From assembly GCA_025330725.1 (NCBI GenBank), contig JAIWND010000012.1, forward strand, positions 1 through 64,000: a DNA stretch of 64,000 nucleotides, written 5' to 3'. The notes below the pieces were generated by a model. The model did not search any database, had not been told where the DNA came from, and saw only the letters and a program-made list of their open reading frames with translations. Made by a program: the position numbers and the translations under genes. This stretch comes from Chlamydoabsidia padenii (taxonomy: Eukaryota > Mucoromycota > Mucoromycetes > Mucorales > Cunninghamellaceae). Of the stretch, positions 1-11,110 are shown one piece after another. Every line of letters starts with the position of its first letter. The first letter of the stretch is position 1.

Positions 1-8
1 CTTTTTCA

Positions 9-23
9 TTTTCAAATCCCGCC
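9..23 (-). promoter_or_regulatory. GCGGGATTTSAA motif, PEX19 promoter
   Basis: Read on the minus strand this is GGCGGGATTTGAAAA. It lies about 105 bp upstream of the PEX19 start codon. It is the first of 16 exact GGGATTTSAA cores in the window. The factor that binds it is unknown. Confidence 0.6.
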
Positions 24-127
24 TGTGAATATACCCACATCCATTTGAAAAAAAAACATCTCTTTTCCTTTCTCATCCTTCCCCACTTTTTTTTTTATTC
101 TGTATAATCATTATATATAAACATACA

Positions 128-993
128 ATGTCCAAGCAACAAGAAACCACAAAGACAGTACCACCTACTGCTTCTCAGAACGATGATTCTGACCTGGATG
201 ACTTATTGGATGGTGAGTAGGATAACTAAAAAAAAAAAAAAAAAGGGGGGGGGAAAGGGGGATTCGACTTGATTCTTACTGCCTCTCTCTTTTTGGTTTT
301 GAAAAGATGTCCTTGATGACTTTAATGGGCTATCGACTAAAGAATCGGTCACACCAGCGACCAAAAAAACGACAGTTACAGAAGAACCCGAAACGACTGT
401 AGGCGGTGAACAAGGATCGCTGGACGATATGCTGGATAATGATGCCTTTGCCAAACAATTGCAAGCTGGAATGGAAGAGTTGATGGGCAACATGGATCAG
501 GATCCTGAAATGAAGGCAGCCTTTGAAAAAGTCTGGGGCTCGTTTGATCCTACTACGATGGCGGCCAAGGCAAATGAGGAAGCGGCGAAACCAACTGGGC
601 GGGCGACTACGACAGGTACCTCCTTCCAAGATACCATTGATCAAACCATGAACAAATTGAAAGATAGCTCAAAACAAGTGGATGTAAGTAATATGGTGTG
701 ATAATAATAATGTTATGAACTACTACTAATCTCTTGTTTTATATCTCTCTATAGTCCTCTATTAGTGAAGAAAACGAAGATGCTTTTATGGCGGAACTGA
801 TGAAACAAATGGAAGGATTGACTGAAGGTGGTGATTTTGAAAACGTATTGGAAGGAATGATGTCACAACTGATGTCCAAGGAAATGCTATATGAACCCAT
901 GAAGGATTTGGTTGAAAAGGTAAGTACACTTTGATGATGGTGATTCTCTTGCAAAAAGAAACAATCCTTACACTCATACACACACTACTCTTT

Positions 994-1039
<46 letters not shown>

Positions 1040-1325
1040 TCCTGCCTGGTTGAAGGAAAACAAAGACAAGACTGAAAAGGCCCAATATGAAAAGTATGAA
1101 AAGCAATTTGAAATGTGCAAGAACATTGTCGCCGAATACGAAGCACCTGGATTCGATGAAAACAATGAACAACAAGCCAAGAAGATTATGGATATGATGA
1201 CTCAAATGCAAGACCTCGGCCAACCCCCTGCTGCATTATTGGAAGACATGGCTCCTGGTATGGACTTTGCTAACCCTCAAGGTATGCCGGATATGAAGGA
1301 TTTGGAAAACTGCACCATCATGTAG
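128..1325 (+). CDS. PEX19: Peroxisomal biogenesis factor 19 (import receptor for peroxisomal membrane proteins)
   Basis: Four exons (128-212, 307-683, 755-919, 1038-1325) give 304 aa, close to human PEX19 (299) and yeast Pex19 (342). The start is the first ATG and is followed by the acidic DDSDLDDLLD motif typical of the Pex3-binding N terminus. The body is acidic, Met/Gln-rich and helical. The protein ends in CTIM, a CaaX farnesylation box, which is the family hallmark. Pex19 is a cytosolic chaperone-receptor that binds newly made peroxisomal membrane proteins and docks on Pex3. Intron 3 carries a (TA)n tract at about 1000-1036. Family assignment rests on the acidic N terminus, the size and the CaaX end, which together are distinctive. 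Confidence 0.93.
1002..1036. repeat. (TA)n microsatellite in PEX19 intron 3
   Basis: About 17 TA repeats run directly into the 3' splice site of the last PEX19 intron, so the acceptor AG is the end of the repeat. Confidence 0.9.
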
Positions 1326-1997
1326 AAAATAGACTATCCCTTGAACAATTTAATTTTATCCCCTACTCCTACTTTTCAATAAACACACAACTTGTTTTAC
1401 AGAATAGCCTTTTTATATACAATAAAATTATCTCTTTACTGTCTTGACATACATTATGTCAAATCCTTCCACTGTAATTTAAAAGCCCGAATATAGCATG
1501 ATCCTTCAAGCATGGATTTACCATCATTTATATATTATCAAATCATACATTTTTATTATAATTATCAAGTTTTTTTAAAAAAAAGAGGGGTGGGAAGTGG
1601 ATTGTATCTACATCTTGTGCTGTAGTAGTAGTAGTAGTAGTAGTGGGGGTGGGGGGAGGGGTGGTGTTATTCCACATGCCCTGACAAGATGAAACCAAGA
1701 GAATGTCCTAGGCAAGTATAAAGATGTATCCATAATTTATTGATGCCGATAAATCCATTCGTAGATTACTAATAATAAGATAAAACTCTACATTAGTAAC
1801 TTTACCCAGTTCAAGCTTGTTAAAGAGTTCATTACTGTTATTGTTGATCGAGATACAGTTGCAAGATAAGAAGCTCGTGAAGTTTCATTCAGATAGTTGC
1901 TGCTGTTGTTGTTGTCCTTGAATAGAATCAGTAACCAGTGATATGTAAGACAAGCATTAAATAAGGCGGGATGGGGTAAAAGAGGGGAAAGAAAGAC

Positions 1998-2028
<31 letters not shown>

Positions 2029-2174
2029 GGGGTTGGATTAGGACACCCCTCGTATTTTTTGGAAACTTTTCCCTCTTCTTTCACTTTATAATCCTGTCGG
2101 TCGACCCTCCAACTCATTCTATCCAAATAAAATACACCAGAGCTCAAGTCATTTTACTCATATCCCTTCTCATA
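1326..2174. other. Intergenic region downstream of PEX19
   Basis: This holds the PEX19 3' UTR, with AATAAA-like signals near 1379 and 1420, and an (AGT)n microsatellite at 1622-1644 followed by a G-rich stretch. A poly-A run lies at about 1999-2025. The 119-codon minus-strand reading frame here contains that homopolymer as poly-Phe and is not convincing. No gene is seen. Confidence 0.6.
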
Positions 2175-2707
2175 ATGGCTCCAACAATGGTATGTGATAT
2201 CAACAAGTAACAATGGTAACTATCTCGCTCCTCGACTACAAAGCATTAACTACAAAAGTTAAGTATATATATAGATTGGAACAACTTAAAAATCCTACCC
2301 TACGATTCCATTTACTCACTTTTTCTTTTATAGATAGCATTGACTGGATATGTACCGACTGCTACTTTGGCTTTCAAGTCGGACACGGCGATCATTATTA
2401 TACTCTCAAACTCATTCACGCTTTTTCTCTTTTCAAACTAGGAATAGATCATTAAACGGATGCCCATGTGGACAGAATGCCCCGCTTGGTTCAAGGAAGG
2501 AAATGGTAAAGGTAAACGAATATCTGGGTAATTGTAAAGTGGCATACTTTCTTCTCATAGTGTATCATGATTTTTTTATAGGTGACCACGACACTTGCAC
2601 ACTTTTTAAATCTCTCTGAATATATCAACATACAAGACTACTGTATTGGTGATATGATAACACAGGTTTATGGTCAATGGCAATACCAATTACAATCATC
2701 TTCCTAG
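2175..2707 (+). CDS. Putative small multi-exon gene, function unknown
   Basis: The ATG at 2175 is followed after five codons by a good donor (GTATGTGAT), and several intron-like segments with ATAG/CTAG acceptors follow. One consistent model has exons 2175-2189, 2334-2377, 2442-2505 and 2582-2707, giving about 82 aa. It starts MAPTM-IALTGYVPTATLAF and ends in a 41-codon open exon with the segment SEYINIQDYCIGDMITQVYG. The weak point is the second donor (GTCGGA), which is non-consensus. An alternative reading of exon 3 gives a Trp/Cys-containing peptide that stops at about 2620. I do not recognise a family. A polyadenylation-like AATAAA lies near 2869. The exon structure should be treated as provisional. 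Confidence 0.35.
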
Positions 2708-3265
2708 ATCACAAACTGTACCTGTCTGATTAACAAAGTCAATCTATGCGACATTCAACACTATCATAACTGGATCTAATGGTAACCGGAAACACATTTA
2801 TCCAATAAATCATTAGTTATTCGACCCTATAGTATAGTATTGTATATTCCTTCCCCCTTTTTTTGTTTAAATAAACATATATCCCATATCTGTTATAAAA
2901 CTTGTTTATACTTTATTGACTGGGTTAGATCAAACAAAGGTGTTATAACATGATCGGGGAGAGTCGAGTTGATGGTATATGCTGGCATGAATGACAATGG
3001 CCTTGGCATGAATCATCCACGTCGGTGTTTAAAATGCAATGCATTGATGAAGAGGCATTTTCCATCAACAAAGCACATTACCCTACATACGTCCAATACA
3101 TACACATGTTTTAATAAAAGTCAAGTGTCATAAATAGTATTTTATTATTCATCAAGTTTCAAAAACACAAAGACATGCTGTATATATAAAAATGGATGGA
3201 TGACGATACTGTATAAAAAAAAAGAGAGTATAGTAACAGATGATGTTCCCTGTACTTGATTTTTT
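2708..3265. other. Intergenic region, convergent with RPS16
   Basis: This holds the 3' flank of the small unknown gene and the 3' UTR of RPS16. AATAAA lies near 2869, and TTTATTA at about 3140 reads as a poly-A signal for the minus strand. I see no further gene or RNA. Confidence 0.5.
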
Positions 3266-3948
3266 TTAACGGTAAGACTTTTGGAAGCGAGCACGGGCAC
3301 CTGGACCACCAAACTTCTTGGGTTCGCAACGACGAGGATCGGCAACGAGGAGAGTACGGTCGTATTGGACGAGGATTTCCTTGATTTCCTTCTTGGCAGC
3401 TTCGTCAACGTACTTTTGGTAGAAAGCGACAATAGCCTTGGCAAGAGCTTGACGAATAGCGTAGATTTGAGAAGTGTGACCTATATAGTGAGAAGAGTAG
3501 ACGTGGTGAGTTGACTATATCATAAAGTTCCCTCCTCCTCCTTTTTTTTTATTTTAATGACTTACCACCACCTTGGACGCTGAGACGAATGTCAACGTTG
3601 GAGAAACGTTCTTCACCGAGGAGAAGGACAACTTCGTAAACCTTGAACTTCAAGATTTCAGGTTCGAGGAGTTCAAGAGGAGAACCATTGACGCGGATAA
3701 GACCACGTCCACGCTTGCAGTGAGCGACAGCAGTAGCGGTTTTCTATTATAACATGATAAAATGAGAATGGGTTCGAGTTAGTTATCCGTAACGTGATAT
3801 ACCCGTATTTATTTCCGTCTGCCCCCTTTTTTTAAATGTTGTTGATCGCAATTCCATTTCACTGTCATTTGTCCGTTTCCTTTCTATATCCTCCATGTAA
3901 TGTTGATTTGTTACACACCTTGCGACCGAAAGTTTGAACGGCTTCCAT
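3266..3948 (-). CDS. RPS16: Small-subunit ribosomal protein uS9 (S16)
   Basis: Exons on the minus strand are 3919-3948, 3566-3743 and 3266-3480, giving 140 aa. The translation starts [10 protein letters not shown], then [20 protein letters not shown], and ends in [11 protein letters not shown], the universally conserved uS9 C-terminal tail that reaches the P-site tRNA. The length matches eukaryotic S16 (143-146). An acceptor-like TTATAG lies only 2 nt before the ATG. Together with a branch-like TTACTGAT this suggests a 5' UTR intron that contains the ATCC repeat at 4009-4040. The gene is divergent from RPL27A, with 326 bp between the start codons, so a shared promoter for co-expression is likely. 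Confidence 0.97.
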
Positions 3949-4274
3949 ATCTATAATTTAAAAACAACAAAAACAAAAAGATGACATATCAGTAAAAACG
4001 GACAAATTGGATGGATGGATGGATGGATGGATGGATGGATAAATGTATGGGTGTGGTCTACTTTACCTTTAATGAGGGAGAGAAAAAAAGGAAAGGGAGG
4101 TGAAATTCGCCCAGATGATAATAAGCAAAAAAAAAAAATCCAACGCTTACTGTCGGAATTGGAATCATCCAACTCGCTAATCGGCGATTAAATGTTTTTT
4201 TTTCTGTGGCGATTATGTCCCTCCCTCTTCCCTTGATTTTATTTTTCCCTTCTCTCATCTTCTAGTTATCAGCC
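3949..4274. promoter_or_regulatory. Bidirectional RPS16/RPL27A promoter
   Basis: This 326-bp divergent interval contains a (GGAT)n tract at 4009-4040. Directly next to it at 4041-4054 is AAATGTATGGGTGT, whose reverse complement ACACCCATACATTT equals the Rap1 consensus of budding-yeast ribosomal promoters. Part of the interval is probably the RPS16 5' UTR intron. Confidence 0.6.
4009..4040. repeat. (GGAT)n tetranucleotide repeat
   Basis: About eight GGAT units. Similar ATCC/GGAT tracts occur beside the start codons of the other ribosomal protein genes in this window. Confidence 0.9.
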
Positions 4275-4923
4275 ATGGTAAGAACCATCCATCTATCCAT
4301 CCATCCAATGAACTAACCCATCCATCTTTTGATTGATTAGCCTACTAGATTACATCACAACAGAAAGAAGCGTGGACACGTTTCAGCTGGTCACGGTCGT
4401 GTCGGTAAGCACAGAAAGCATCCTGGTGGTCGTGGTCTTGCTGGTGGTCAACATCATCACCGTATCAACATGGATAAGTACCATCCTGGTTACTTTGGTA
4501 AGGTCGGTATGCGTACTTTCCACTTGAAGAAGAACACTCAATGGCGCCCTGTTGTCAACTTGGACCAAATCTGGACTTTGGCTGGTGAAGGTGTCCGTGA
4601 ACAATACAAGAACACTGAAAAGGTTCCTGTTGTTGATGCTCTCCAAAACGTAAGTAGTTTAATTCAGCTTTAAGAATGGCATACTCACACTTTTTTTTTT
4701 GTTGTGGGATCTAGGGTTACGGTAAGGTCTTGGCCAAGGGTCGTCTTGCTCAACCTGTCATTGTCCGCACCCGATTCGTCTCTCGCCGTGCTGAAGAAAA
4801 GATCAAGGCTGCTGGTGGTGGTAAGTCATTTGAACAAAACATTCAATGTATCATGAATGATCTGACTCACTAATTGACTTTTTTTTTATCTCTCCCTCTC
4901 TAGTCGTTGAACTTGTTGCTTAG
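4275..4923 (+). CDS. RPL27A: Large-subunit ribosomal protein uL15 (L27a/L28)
   Basis: Exon 1 is only the start codon (4275-4277). Exons 4341-4649, 4715-4820 and 4904-4923 follow, giving 145 aa against 148-149 in human and yeast. The sequence runs [20 protein letters not shown], then [20 protein letters not shown], and ends VVELVA. The GG/RG-rich N-terminal rRNA-binding region and the [13 protein letters not shown] block are diagnostic of eukaryotic uL15. A start codon interrupted immediately by an intron is common for ribosomal protein genes. Intron 1 carries CATCC repeats at 4285-4326. Confidence 0.97.
4285..4326. repeat. CATCC/ATCC repeat in RPL27A intron 1
   Basis: Imperfect CCATCCATCTATCCATCC followed by CCCATCCATC. 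It lies inside the start-codon intron and spans its branch-like CTAAC (about 4313). Confidence 0.85.
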
Positions 4924-5629
4924 ATTTAGTCCATTATCTAATCACTTTTAATAAACAACTATGTAGTTTGTCTTTTTACTCTTTGTATAAATGATGGTTT
5001 TATGATCATGGGGGATATGGGGAAAAAGAAAAGCGGGGAATGAATTTTGTTTTTTGCATGAATGGCTCGATCTCCATCAAAAGTAATGTGAATCGATGTT
5101 GATATAAAGAGAGAATGGGCATATGCAGTATATGATGAAAGTAGGTTAGATCGATTTCATGAACTTGTCAATACGCATTCACATCGATCGCTCCAGTCTC
5201 TTCTTTTCTGATTTCATGGAACCTCGTTCCCATGACTTGAGCCTCCTTTCAGCATGACTATACTGCAGTTTACTATGCTACTCTTTGAACACCTTTCTCC
5301 TTCCATGCATCTTCTTTCTTCATCTCCCATGGCCCATCTTTTTTTTTTTTTTTTTTTTTTGTTCATACACATTGACGGCTCTAAGCGGAGTTTTATGCTG
5401 GATCGATGATGGAGCCTATCCTTTATTTCACCATATTCGTTCGACAATACACAATACTGGAAGATGATAAAACCCATTCATGCAAAAGCATTGGTTTACG
5501 CATGATTATATAACTTTTATGTTTCACCCCCCCCCCAAATATAAACAATACGATAAATCAATGCACACATAAAGATGAGCTTTTTTATATATTTTTTTTT
5601 ATTAACAAGATTTTAATAAAGGGTAAAAT
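4924..5629. other. Convergent intergenic region RPL27A/RPS27
   Basis: AATAAA near 4950 probably ends the RPL27A transcript. A poly-T run lies at 5338-5360, and short reading frames on both strands are built on it. RPS27 3' UTR occupies the right end. No gene is seen. Confidence 0.5.
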
Positions 5630-6133
5630 TTAGTTTGTCTTTTTACGGAAAGAGCAGCCTTCGGTCAAACGAGCACGACCACCAGTGGGTTGACACAAAA
5701 CAGTACCGCAAGAAGAGCACAAGACAACAGTTTGGGCGTGGCTAAAGACAGTGCTAATGTTCAAACAACCTATAAATACAAATGAGTATTCGGAATATCA
5801 CACCCGGTTTCATTCACTTACCAGGGCACTTGACATCCATAAAGTAAGAGTTGGGAGATTGCACGAGACGCTTGAGCTTGTGAGAGCGCTTTTCGTGTTC
5901 AACAGTAGGGTGTAAAAGATCAACGGCCAACTATAGAATCAAAAGAGTGATTTAAAAAAAGAAACAAAAGCCATTAGTTATCGCTATTCTATTTTCTGAT
6001 GTATTGAGCCGATAGTATAACCGATGCAAATGATCCATCCATTCATTCATTTATTCATCCATCCATTCATCCATCCAATATCCCAACCCATCTTTTCTTT
6101 TACAATCCATCTTCATATCCAACTTACGGTCAT
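5630..6133 (-). CDS. RPS27: Small-subunit ribosomal protein eS27 (S27)
   Basis: Exon 1 is 6 nt (6128-6133, Met-Thr), followed by 5822-5930 and 5630-5769, giving 84 aa, exactly the human length. The translation reads [10 protein letters not shown], then [14 protein letters not shown] and [20 protein letters not shown], with the four-cysteine zinc finger (CPGC ... CSSC) of eS27. The C terminus is GCSFRKKTN. Intron 1 (5931-6127) carries ATCC/ATTC repeats at 6033-6078, matching the pattern of the other ribosomal genes here. It is divergent from the arrestin gene. Confidence 0.97.
6033..6078. repeat. ATCC/ATTC repeat in RPS27 intron 1
   Basis: Imperfect CATCCATTCATTCAT-type tract inside the start-codon-proximal intron of RPS27. 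Confidence 0.85.
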
Positions 6134-6203
6134 GTTGTAGAGTGAGAATAAAAACGAAAGAAAAGAAAAAAATACGTATGGGGCAAACCCTCTTTTCTGG
6201 AGT

Positions 6204-6220
6204 GGCGGGATTTAAAATTA
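6204..6220 (+). promoter_or_regulatory. GCGGGATTTSAA-like motif, RPS27 promoter
   Basis: GGCGGGATTTAAAATTA, an A-for-S variant, about 71 bp upstream of the RPS27 start codon. Confidence 0.45.
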
Positions 6221-6430
6221 CAGGGAAATAAAAAAAAAAGTAATACCCAAAAAACCATGTATTGTACGTACATACACATACCATGATACTATATATAATT
6301 CAATACAGGTGATGAGACATGTGTCATCATCATTATCTTTAATTAACTCGCCATCTATTGTCATGCTTTTTTGTTGCTCAACGTTTTCGTGGAATGTTCG
6401 CCGAAACCAGTATTGCATTGATCATGATTA

Positions 6431-6442
6431 TTTGAAATCCCG
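6431..6442 (-). promoter_or_regulatory. GCGGGATTTSAA motif, arrestin promoter
   Basis: TTTGAAATCCCG on the plus strand (CGGGATTTCAAA on the minus), 82 bp before the arrestin start codon. It is an exact core with C at the S position. Confidence 0.55.
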
Positions 6443-6523
6443 ATAATCCTCAAAACCCCCCAAAAAAATGATGGCGGCCTTTTCTCCCTTTCTTCTTCTC
6501 TTAACACTTTCTCTTTTATATCA

Positions 6524-7981
6524 ATGGTTTACTCAATGCAACTTGTACAAGGAACTGAATTCAAAATCAACTTGGAAACTGATCATATTATCCTGCACGG
6601 CTCAGAGGAAGAATCGGGTGGTGTCATGTTACGTGGGTCTGTTGTTTTGAACTGCCAAGAAGCTATCAAGGTACGATCCGTCACACTTAAATTGGAAGGT
6701 AAAATAAAAGTGAACTGGCTAGAAGGTAAGAAAGAAGGAAAAATAGTAGAAAAGGGGAAACATACTAATCTTGATTGTTTGTATCTAGGTCGTACTTCTC
6801 GTCAACGACAATACAAGGAAGAAAGAACGATCATTGAACATGAATGGACACTAATTTCACACACCCGTAAAGCTTATCACTTGGATGAACGTCATTATCA
6901 ATGGTAAGTTGACATCATATATAAAAATAAAATAAAAAGACATACTCACTGACAAATTACTCTCAAAATAGGGATTTTGAACTACCTCTACCAGGTGATC
7001 TTCCAGAAACATTGCATCATGAATTAGGTCAAGTCTATTATCGGCTCAAAGCCGTAGTCGAACGACCCACCTTCTCCCTCAATTATTCCGACCGACGATC
7101 TCTAAAGGTGACAAGACTCCGACTACCTACTTGTATGGAACTTTTACAATCCACCTTGGTTTCCAGTGTGTGGGCCGACAAGCTCAGCTACGACATCAAC
7201 GTCCCTACCAGGTGTTATTCTATCGGCAGCATATTACCCATCACTTTTGACTTTCTTCCTCTCCATGCTGGCCTCAAAATTCGATCTGTCACTTGCACCT
7301 TGAAGGAATACTTGACCTTATCCACCTCTCAAGGTCATAGCAAGACCATCGGTCGAGTGGTGAAGGTTCATCACAATCATCACTTTCAACACACTGCTCA
7401 TCGTCTGGGTCCTGCCTATCACAAAACCGAACAACTTGTCATTCCACAGGAAGACTCTCATTTGGTCATGATGGATACTGCAAATGATCTCATCAATGTC
7501 AAGCATAAACTTAAACTAACTGTATCTTTAATGAATGCGGATGGCCATATATCAGGTAACATGCAGGAAAAAAAAAAAAAAAAAAAAGAGGGACATTTTT
7601 TATTCATGCCGCTTTTTAGAACTCCGTGCGGCAATCCCTATTGTCATTGCAGCACTCTCAACCGAAGAAGATGCATTACCCACTTATGAAAATGCATGGC
7701 GTAGTGCTCGATATGATCCTCCTTTGGTCCAATCTCTTGCTATTAGACAAACTGCTTCTCCTTTGGTAAACAATCATGCCATGGATTTTGGTAAACCTCG
7801 ATTGGCGTCTGGTCCGCCTTCAGCATCCACTTCCACTTCATCACTAGTATCAAACAACAATACGGAAAACAATATGGTTGATCTTTGTCGTGTGCCATCT
7901 TATGCTACTGCCATAAGATCTCCACGGTTTCACCCGGATTCCTTACCCACCTATGAATCCATCTGTGAAACTGCTCTATGA
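6524..7981 (+). CDS. Alpha-arrestin family protein (ubiquitin-ligase adaptor)
   Basis: Exons 6524-6725, 6789-6903, 6972-7555 and 7620-7981 give 420 aa. An N-terminal arrestin sandwich (about residues 1-150, including VRSVTLKLEGKIKVNW) is followed by a C-terminal arrestin domain (about 180-330, including YDINVPTRCYSIGSILPITF). The tail has PY-like motifs LPTYE (about 319 and 412) and VPSY, which in yeast alpha-arrestins (Rod1/Art family) recruit the WW domains of Rsp5 to direct endocytosis of transporters. A Ser/Thr-rich low-complexity stretch separates the PY motifs. The start could also be Met5 (6536). The poly-A tract at 7568-7587 lies inside intron 3. I cannot say which cargo it serves. 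Confidence 0.85.
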
Positions 7982-8394
7982 ATACCCCCCTTTTTTTTGT
8001 ATATACTGTAGTCATTTAGTTTTTATTTTTTACTCTTATACACATGTTTAAATAAATATATACATTATCTATTATAATAAAATGCACTCTCAAGCGATGT
8101 CGTCCCTTTTAACAATGTCGGATAGCGGAATTTTAAAAAAGTATAACCCGATCAATGCAAAATGTCAATGTGTTGGATCATGGGTATAATGTTGAACTCT
8201 ATGCTTTTTTCCCCTAATATATACAAAACTGCTACTCCAAGGAATGCGAGTCTGTTTCTTCGCATAAAGATCAAAGAATAACAGAATCAGTTGGGACCAA
8301 CATAATAGTAATAAGATCATTTATTAAATTAGTTTTATTGTGTTATAAAAAAATGAAGTTATCACTATAATGAATCGTTAATTATAATAATAAA
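7982..8394. other. Convergent intergenic region
   Basis: This holds the 3' flanks of the arrestin and zinc-transporter genes, with AATAAA-like signals at about 8052-8080. No gene is seen. Confidence 0.5.
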
Positions 8395-9120
8395 TCATGT
8401 AGGGGAAGGAGGTGGAATAGGATCGTTGGATGAGGTGGTATTGTAAGGGGGAGGACAACAGGCTTGTTCATAACAAGAATCATTTTCAATACAACGGAGT
8501 AAACAAGTCGTTGAATCGGCATTGATTCCCTATAAGTATACATACAAACAGAGAGAGAGAGAGAGAGAGAAATTAATGATCATGCCCCCCTCTTTTTGTT
8601 TATGCACTTTACCTCGACTTGAGATTCAACGGGATCAATAGATGGATGAATTAGATTACTATCTTTAGTAGTTGTAGATAATGCAGATGAAGAAGGATGG
8701 TGATTGGTATCGAGTTTTTCAATATTGGTATCCTTGGTTAAGAATTCGGGCTGGATGGTTGCAGAATGTACACCAAAACGATGTAATGTTTGTCGCATTC
8801 GTGTTGATAGTTCCATATAGTTGCCATCGGATATAAGGACATGTAATGATGCCACAAACTTGGTATCTGAGAGTTGCCAGATATGAAGTTCATGAATCGA
8901 ATAAACACCAGGAATCTAAGAAAGTAATCAAGTAGATTTTAGATGTGTGAGAGAGAAGAAGATGATGATGATCATGGTTGGATATTTTACCTGTAGTAAA
9001 TGATCTCGAACATCATCCAATTTCACGCTGTGTGGTACACCTTGGAGTAAGATGAATGATGTTTCCTTGACTAAGAAGATCGAAAAGTATTAGGATTAGT
9101 ATTTGTTCTTGATTGAGATT

Positions 9121-9154
<34 letters not shown>

Positions 9155-9216
9155 CGGGATCTTACCGAGCGGGACAGCCGAGCAAAAGATGATGATAGCA
9201 ATCACCAAACTACGAT

Positions 9217-9284
<68 letters not shown>

Positions 9285-10220
9285 TAAGCCCAGATTTATA
9301 TGTAATATAATACACTACCTTATTATAGGATCCATATAAAACCTCCATGAGAAGGGAGTCAACCAAATAAATAAAGCTGCGGCCATCACACCGATATTAC
9401 CGAGAGCATCACCCAAAACATGAAGGAAGATCTAAAATAATCATAAAAAGTGATTAGTTTCCATATCAAATATCATCGCTATTCTGATTCCTACTTACTC
9501 CTCGCATATTTAAGTGACCACCATCAGCATGATTATGACTGTGATTATGATGAGACTCCATTTCGTGTTCAGTATGATCATGTCCGTGATTATGCCCGTG
9601 ACCATGTTCTAAATACAAAACAACAACAACAGATGAGTGACAAGATCATGCATGCAATGATAATATGTGCATGCTTACCATGAAATAAGAAGAGACCGAG
9701 GATATTAGCCACTAAACCAGCACTACCAGTAATCAAAACCATGATAGGATCAGTCATAGGTTCCATATGGATGAATCTTTGGATCGCCTCCATAAGAATT
9801 GTAAAACATAATGCCAGTAAAAAGACCCCTTAAGAATTCATAAAGAGTAAGCAAATATATAAAATAGTTGTTCTTCGTTTTATGTATACATTATTACCAT
9901 TCAATAAGGCCCCAAGAATTTCAGCACGTTGCCATCCATAAGAGTATTTGGACTGATCTTTGTGTCGTTGTCCTGCTAATCGAATAGCCCATAAAGCCAC
10001 CACCAAACTGATCAAGTCATTCAACATGTGGAAGGAGTCAGCAATCTAGTGAAAAGAGAAAGGGGATGAGTAATGTTAAACAGCCTATTTATTCCCCTCC
10101 CCCCCCCTCTAGACTTACCAAAGATAGTGAGCTAACATAGTAGCCTATTACAATTTCAGTTACAAAAAAGCCCCCATTAAGGAACATCATGATGTGGATT
10201 CGACGAGTTCGTGAGAGCAT
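8395..10220 (-). CDS. Cation diffusion facilitator zinc transporter (ZRC1/COT1-like)
   Basis: Nine exons: 10119-10220, 9898-10045, 9679-9828, 9499-9608, 9319-9431, 9166-9209, 8991-9070, 8613-8915 and 8395-8529, giving 394 aa. The CDF metal-site pairs are visible: ADSFHMLND in TM2 (H40/D44) and HVLGDALGN in TM5 (H174/D178). Between TM4 and TM5 lies a His-rich loop (HGHGHNHGHDH, then SHHNHSHNH), typical of vacuolar Zn/Co exporters such as Zrc1. A cytoplasmic CTD follows (VYSIHELHIWQLSD). The last exon adds an unusual Cys/Pro tail (ADSTTCLLRC, CYEQACCPPP). By homology it moves Zn2+ into vacuole or secretory lumen in exchange for protons. Intron 5 holds a 62-bp poly-A run and intron 6 a (TA)n tract. 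Confidence 0.92.
9123..9152. repeat. (TA)n microsatellite
   Basis: Lies in intron 6 of the zinc transporter gene. Confidence 0.85.
9221..9282. repeat. 62-bp poly-A homopolymer
   Basis: Lies in intron 5 of the zinc transporter gene (poly-T on the sense strand). The exact length is likely to be assembly-dependent. Confidence 0.85.
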
Positions 10221-10383
10221 GACTGTAGCATGTGTATATTGAATAAAAAGTAAAAGAGATTTAGATAAAAAAGAAAAGAAAAAAAAGAGAGGGAAGAAAA
10301 GTCAAAAAGTAAGAAAAATTAAAAAAAGCGAAAAATAAAGGAGGTGGGGGGGGACGGGTATCTAACCAGCAATCCTGCGAGAC

Positions 10384-10400
10384 GATTCAAACCCCGCATG
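10384..10400 (+). promoter_or_regulatory. Motif variant upstream of zinc transporter
   Basis: On the minus strand this reads CATGCGGGGTTTGAATC, with G instead of A after GGG. It lies about 165 bp before the transporter ATG. Confidence 0.4.
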
Positions 10401-10726
10401 AGGGGTGCCTGAGTAGTTTGGAGTCATGAGACAAAAACCAAATCATGCTGTCAACCCTGCTATAAACACTCTCGAGTCTCGGTTTCTATTGCATTATACA
10501 ATATATACTGTAATCACAGACATACTATAAACAACGAGGGTATGATAGATCTTTATTACTATCACCATGGTATCCTATTGTTCAATAACACTTATTTTAT
10601 TAGGCAACTATATATATATGTATACTATACTAAAAAGTGGGATGCTATGGTTAATATCCTATCCTATAATGAGAGTAAAGCTGGTATGGAAGTGTGGGAC
10701 GATCTGTCGGTCCTTCATATCCTAGC

Positions 10727-10771
<45 letters not shown>

Positions 10772-11098
10772 AGAAAAGGGTCAACATTCATTACATTATC
10801 TTTTCCATTCCCTGTTTCCAACCATCTTTCTTACCAATCCAGTGAGCAAAGAAGTTGCTATAGTTACCAGTGATGATGTAATCTTGTATTTGGGTTTCGT
10901 CTTGATGAAGGACATGTACCTAAAAAGAAGCCATAAGAGTAAATCCTGAGGGGTCTGAAAGTGAGTCGTCGTCAAAAAGTCCACGAGAGCAAGAGTTTCC
11001 ACATTATGAATAGATAGGGTGATAAAAATATTAAAAAAAAAAAAAAAAAAAAAGGAAAAGGGGCGAGGGAAAGAAAAAAAAAAAAGTTTGACGTTTGT

Positions 11099-11110
11099 CG
11101 GGATTTGAAT
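11099..11110 (+). promoter_or_regulatory. GCGGGATTTSAA motif (exact core), no assigned gene
   Basis: CGGGATTTGAAT. The only open frame just downstream is the 25-codon ORF at 11119-11196. The next confident gene starts 600 bp away. Confidence 0.45.

Noticed and set aside
10381..10410. Possible tRNA T-arm (GATTCAAACCCC)
   Set aside because: No matching acceptor, D or anticodon stems nearby. The sequence is better explained as a variant of the recurrent promoter motif.
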